Made by a program: the position numbers and the translations under genes | DNA from: Cymodocea nodosa | Lineage: Eukaryota > Streptophyta > Magnoliopsida > Alismatales > Cymodoceaceae | Assembly (NCBI GenBank): GCA_036874045.1 | Contig: CM072339.1 | Location: forward strand, 4,595,501-4,659,500 | Length of the DNA: 64,000 bases | Direction: 5' to 3' | In this document: in pieces, positions 51,801 to 57,800 of the stretch | Layout of the letters: each line of letters begins with the position of its first letter | Position numbering within the stretch: position 1 is the stretch's first letter | Notes under the pieces: generated by a model | What the model was told of the DNA's origin: nothing | The model's database searches: none | What the model saw: the letters and a program-made list of their open reading frames with translations, nothing else

Positions 51801-54800
51801 AAGTACTACCCTTAGCAAGTGTATCATAAGCCTCAGTGGCTACCCTTGCCCAAGCAAGCTTACCAAACTTTTTCCAACATTTTTCTAACTTGTGGTTTAC
51901 CTTTCCACAATGAATACACGGGACTCTACGTTGCCTAGTGCTTCTTTGTCCTGCCTTTGAGTTGTAGCAGCTCTCCTATTTCCCTTTCATAGCAAGGGTT
52001 GAACTGTCTGAGGGTTCTACGCCCTCCACATTTAGCTTTAGAGATACATAGAACCCTAGCAAAGGCGGATCCAAGATCTGGTGTAGTGTCCCCCCCAAGC
52101 AAATGCCCTCGAACCTGAGAAACCAACTCCTAGGGAAGACCAAAAAGGAAAGCAACCACCTGTAGATCATTTTTGTACCTCTGTAGAGTCATCAAGTCAG
52201 TGGTAGGGGATTGTAGGACATTTAACTCCTCAAATAAGGACCTCATAGTTCTATAATACTCTTGTATAGACTGACCAACCATCTTTAAGTTGAAGATCTG
52301 CTCATAAACATCATATACCTTCAGAATGTTTCTCTCTTCGGCATACATCTGTCGTAGGGTGTCCCAAATCAACTTGGCGGGACAGAACATCATTACTACC
52401 TTAGCCACATATGGCTCAATACTGTTCTCCAGCCAAGTGATAACTGTAGCATTATCTACAAACCAATCATCATAGGTGGCATCTTTGATATCGACTAGAG
52501 GTTGGGTCAAATGTTTGCTCTTCCTTTAAGCAGCAACAAAAGTAAGAAAGTTCAGTGACCATGTGTGATAGTTGAATTCATTCAACTTCACGGATGGTCC
52601 AGAAATGGGACGTATCATCGAGTCACGGAACGACATCCCACAAACTAGGAGAGTTCAGTAGCTCCCTTCTACAACACCGGTGGATTGAACAGCCACCTCC
52701 TGCATAGAGATCAGCAAGTCAACTAACCTAGAATACCATGGTAGTCACCATCTAAGATGACAACAGTCCCACCCCACCTACACGAAGCCCCCCCTCCTAC
52801 TTTCGTACCAATTAGCTAAAGCACATGGGAACCTAGAAGTGCACCAGGAGGAGGAAAAGGGAATCCCGCATAAAGGGGAAACCCGCAACAGTGGTGATGC
52901 AAGCAGTGGCGGAGGCAGTGGCACAGGCGACAGCAACGACAAAGGGGACCCCTACTTAGGGAGAAGACCAACGGCAGTTGCGGAACTCGATTCCAACAAT
53001 GGTGGCAGCGACATGGAGGAGGGGACCCTCACGTAGGGAGAAGACCAGTGGCAGTTGCGGAACTCGATTCCGATGGTGGTGCGGCGAAGGGGACCTCTGC
53101 ACAAGGAGAAGACCAGCGATGACTGTGGAACTAGGGTTCCGACAGCAGTGGCGATGATGGCGGTGCGACGACGACAGTGGTAGTGGTGGCAGAAAAAGAA
53201 CCCTAGGGCTTTGATACCATGTTGTAAAGAAGGAGAAGGGAAAGTATGATTCATTGTTTAAAACAAGTTACATAAAGGGTATATATATATATAGGAGAGG
53301 ATCCATGTAAGGATCCATATACCTAGATACAATACCCACACACACTAACAATTCTAATCATGACTTAGTGTTGACTATGAGATAATAGGGTCTTCATTAT
53401 AAGGGAGGTGCCAATATGTCACTGTAGAACCAAGGCACCATAAAGTTCAATGTTTTGTTTGGCAAATGATTTGCAACACTGAATAATCTATGTCAGCTAG
53501 TGAAAATCCAAAGTTACCCTCAAACTAAGTGAACAAGAATGGCAGGTATACAAAAATCAGTCAATTGAATCAAGTAGATCAACATCAAACTGAAGTGAAA
53601 CAAGCACACATTTACAATTGACTCATCAAATTATCAATACTTATGAATCTCATAATCCCTCCCAATGTTGGTGTGGAAACACATGATATGATGGAAGAGG
53701 AATGATTCATTAACAATAACATAAGGCCTCTATTTATAGAGGTTACACGAGAAACACTAAAACATTGTAACTATTGTGGGATTAAACCCACACACACCTA
53801 ATACAACACATATACTCTAACACTCTCCCTCAATTTGGAGCATTCAACTTGCAATGGACCCATACATAAGTAAAAATAAACAAAGAGATACAAAAAGATA
53901 TATAGTAGACAAGTAATATTATGCAAGTAAGAGAAATGATAAAATCCTAGTAACCACAAAGAAAACTTGCACACATACAAACATTATCAATCATTTAATA
54001 AAGATGTAGATTGTTAACTTTGAGGTATTCACAAAACCCTAATTTTACTAATGTGGATTTAATTAGTGTATTCTACAAAACCCCAAATTTACTAATTTAA
54101 TTGGAGATTTATAATGAAGTATTTTTGTCTTCTTTTGTCTCCTTGTTTTTTTTTCATATATATATATATATGGGGAAAAGGAGCATGTAGGCAGTCACAG
54201 TAGTCTTGTTGTGTGTGCCAACCTCCCTTGCCTAAAACCCTAATTTTACTAATGTGGATTGTTAATTAGTGTATTCTACAAAACCCCAAATTTACTAATC
54301 TAATTGGAGATTTATAATGAAGTATTTTTTTGTCTTCTTGTCTCCTTGTTTTTCTTTCATATATATATATATGGGAAAAAGGAGCATGTAGGCAGCCACA
54401 GTAGTCATGTTGTGGGTGCCAACCTCCCTTGCCTCCACCCATGTCAGCTGCTCACCTTGCCTCCATGAATGACACCAACTCTTTGAATAGCATCATCTAT
54501 GGGGTGTCTGTTTGTACAACAATCATCCTTGGCCCCCTCCCCCTTCTTCCTATCTCCCTATGAACCTCTCCCTTATAGTTGTCAAGCATCCAATCACACA
54601 TAGGTGACCGTGTGTTTGTTGTTCATGTATACATGTGAGTATTGAATTTCCCCCTCCTATAAATTGTGTGGCAATCAAAGGCTATGGATTTTCCCCTTAA
54701 TGCACCATGTGGTCCCCCACCCTTTTCTCTTTCCCTCACCACCTCAAGCAAGCAAACAAGTTTTGCTTGATAGTAGTTCTAACTTCCTCCCTACGTACAA

Positions 54801-57800
54801 TCCTATGCATCCATTGCCCAACTTGATCAAATCTACATTGTTGATCATGACACTTACAACAATTTTACTATAGGTGTCTACAATAGCATTGGGTCTATAT
54901 ATATATATATATAACTTCCACCACTTTTTTATCACCATCCTCTTCTCTCTTTTTTTCTTCTCTCCCTCTTTTGTTTTCTTCTTTTCTCCTCCTCCTTTCT
55001 TTTTGTTTTCTCCTCTTCTTTTCTTTTCTTCTTCCTTCTCCTTCCTCATCCTTTGATCTCCCCATTTGCAACCCTAAACCCTAATGGTTGTAGAGAAGAC
55101 AAGAGTAACAACACAAACAATAGCCAATGTAGAGAAACATGTAGGAAACTCCATAGAGAAGGCATGCGAAGAAATGTGGAGAAAGTGCTAGTAGCAAGAC
55201 ATGTACGAAATGAAGGCTGTATTGTAGTGAACACATGAAGGACAATGTGCACAAATGGTACACAAAGGAGACCATGCATGCAAACAGTACACGGAGATAG
55301 TGCATAGATGAGAAGACATGCATAAACGACACATAGAGATGATGCATGGATAAGAAAACGCATGCAGATTGCACATGCAAATGCTACATGAAAGAGTCTT
55401 GATGTGTGGAGGAGAAGATAGATGAAGTGACAACAACAATGGTAGTTGGAGAGAAGTTAGAGGAGGAGGGGCATTGCAGGGAAAGAATTTAGTGGCTGTA
55501 GTTCAAACCCAAGTAGACTAGAGAGAGATCAATCTTGCACAACTATAGTAGCTAGAGAAAGAAGACAAAAGAGGATAGTAAGTGAACAAGAGGGTGATGA
55601 CTACAGGCTGTCAACAATTGTAATGGAGAGGAAAGAGGGTGACAATTAGGATTTCCCTACTCTCAAAACCTGAGCTCTTAATACCATGTGGAAACATAAG
55701 ATATGGTGAAAGAGGAATGATTCATTAACGATAACACAAGGCCTCTATTTATAGAGGCTACACAAGAAGCACTAAAACATTCTAACTAATGTGGGACTAA
55801 ATTCACACACACCTAATATAAATACATATACTCTAATAGTTGGCATTCTCGATCATTGTCTAAAATTGAACTAGCCAAATAAAATTATAGAATAAAACAA
55901 ATGAAATAAAAATATAGGAAGCTCACTTCCATATTGCATCATTGCTGAACAATTACAAAAAAAAAATGCTTCCAATGAAAATCTGTTACACATATTCTCT
56001 TCAAAAAAAGCATATAAATCAATTAGATTAATGAAGCCCTTTTGAATATTAAACTATCAATAAATCCACATTCTAGATCCATGTCATATTCTTTTGTCAT
56101 GATGAAATGCCAAATTCAATAGTGAATTATAAAACACTTTCAATAACTGATTTATAAAGAATAATTTAAGCAAATTCTACTTGATTTGCAATGTCAGAGT
56201 ATCTACCTTGGCCGTCAGTAGTAAGCATTCTCCGTAATATAGGTAATAGGGTAGGCTCAATTTCAACAAAAAGATGGGGAAGCATGTTAACCGATTCAAG
56301 AATTGTGCCAATTGCACGCAAACAACCAACAGCAGCCAAGGCACTAGAATCATCAGCCTCATCATTAGCATCTGAGGAATTCAAACATTTCCAAAAGGCA
56401 GCAGCCTAGTTTTCATAAGATAGGAATCAATAACATCAGATCAAACGTAAGGACAAAATGAGTTTATCAAGCACAAAATAGTTTTAAAACAAACTTTACC
56501 AAGTTTTGGCATAAGCCAGTGGCATAGGGTGCCATTTCTTCACCAAATTTATCAACAATTGTTTCAAGAGTAGAAACAAGGTCTTCATTCTCAACTTCAT
56601 TCATAAGTTTAAAAAACTCTGCACGTGAAGCAATAAGTTACAGTTCCTAAAAACATCTGCGAAGAAAACACAAGACAGATACACATTCAAAAGCTGCAGC
56701 ATACCATCAAGTAGTTGTGGGAGAAATGGACGAATCTCATTTAGATCTGCAATGTGTGGAATCCAAGTCAAAAAAAAGGAGGAGAATAGAAAATTCTGAA
56801 AGTCAGTGAATCAGATAAAACTATAGACCTCTGCAAGCTTCAACAAAAGAACGTAATGCAAAAATTGAATCAACACGCACAGGAAGCTCTGGGTCATGCA
56901 ATCCAGAAACAACAGAGTGCAATGCCCTACGAAAGTTATTCTGGTCTGAGAATGTGATTCCTGCATACTGCCCTGCCACCCATGCTGCCTGTAAAAATAT
57001 AAAGAGAAGTTAGACAATTGGCACACAAGAAAACAAATCTGAAATAGTCTCCCAATATATCACATCATGATGTTTGAAGTGATTCATGATATAAACATAT
57101 ATTGTTTACCCGAGACTCAACCTCATTATATCTCTGTTTCATATAAGTTAACGTTGCACTTGATTCTTTAAATAAAGTTAAGCATTACCTTCAGTTGTTA
57201 CATAATGGTATAATATTCCTAGAATATAGTTTGATCTCATAACAAAAATCTTAATAAAAATATCTCCAATGGTTTTTTAGTGATAAAAACCCACCTATAG
57301 GCATTAAAGGGGATGGCTAGGCATCAACAAATCATATGGAATGTTGGGTCTAATTATGAATTCAGCAAGGTTGAGAGTTATTTGAATCCTGAACACCCAT
57401 TTAGCAATAATTGAGACCTCTTTCATTGTTACCGACCATTGATCTTAAGTTAATGTGGTTTTAACTTTCAAAAATTGTATTTGTCTTATTTGTTTTGTAA
57501 ATATTTTCCTTTATATATGGACAATGTTTATTAATGCTTGCTTATGCTTGAAGTAGGTGAATGATTGCATAATACTATTTGTTAATGCAATATTTATTTA
57601 ATTTACAACGTCCCTCTAGAAAAAATATTAATTACTTTAGACACTAGGCAGCTAAGATCCCCAAGATCATAGTGCTTTACCTTTGCTCGGAGGTGGCCAA
57701 CATGACTGTTAAATTCAGGGAAAACATGTTGCACTAGCATGGTTTCAAGTTCCGATTTGTAAGGCTCTGTTTGCTTCAATCTGTCACACAATGTTCCAAC

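Larger units (their letters stand above)
48393..53350 (-). mobile_element. Ty1/copia element F
   Basis: LTRs at 48393-48518 and 53220-53350 both start TGTTGT and end CACACACTAACA. Flanks ATTCC and ATTCT give a 5-bp target duplication with one change. Minus-strand primer site TGGTATCAAAGC abuts the upstream LTR (53208-53219) and a polypurine tract (minus strand AAGGGAGAG) abuts the downstream one. Domains in minus order: GC-rich leader with tandem repeats, gag, integrase, reverse transcriptase with intact YVDD, RNase H. It is less decayed than D, E and B, but has stops and a changed integrase Asp. It is in the same direction as the importin gene. Confidence 0.93.
53672..55838 (-). mobile_element. 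Non-autonomous LTR element G
   Basis: LTRs at 53672-53822 and 55687-55838 (about 151 bp) are flanked by a perfect duplication GTTGG (53667-53671, 55839-55843). On the minus strand a primer site TGGTATTAAGAGC lies beside the upstream LTR, and a GAGGGAGAG tract beside the other. The 1.86-kb interior has no gag or pol similarity. It holds a 201-bp tandem duplication, a long pyrimidine run (purine on the element strand, about 54930-55050) and a region of short imperfect repeats near 55200-55400. Short frames here are low complexity or shadows. It is probably mobilised by a copia element in trans and related to C. Confidence 0.9.

Noticed and set aside
52839..53254. Gly/Ser-rich and Arg-rich frames on both strands
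   Set aside because: They arise from the GC-rich tandem repeat in the leader of F, upstream of gag.
55200..55400. Regularly spaced short repeats resembling a CRISPR array
   Set aside because: Repeats are imperfect, not constant in length or spacing, and the context is a plant LTR element.
54744..55439. Several overlapping frames (Lys/Glu-rich, Cys/His-rich) in element G
   Set aside because: Low-complexity pyrimidine run and short imperfect repeats inside a non-coding element interior; overlapping frames on both strands argue against coding.
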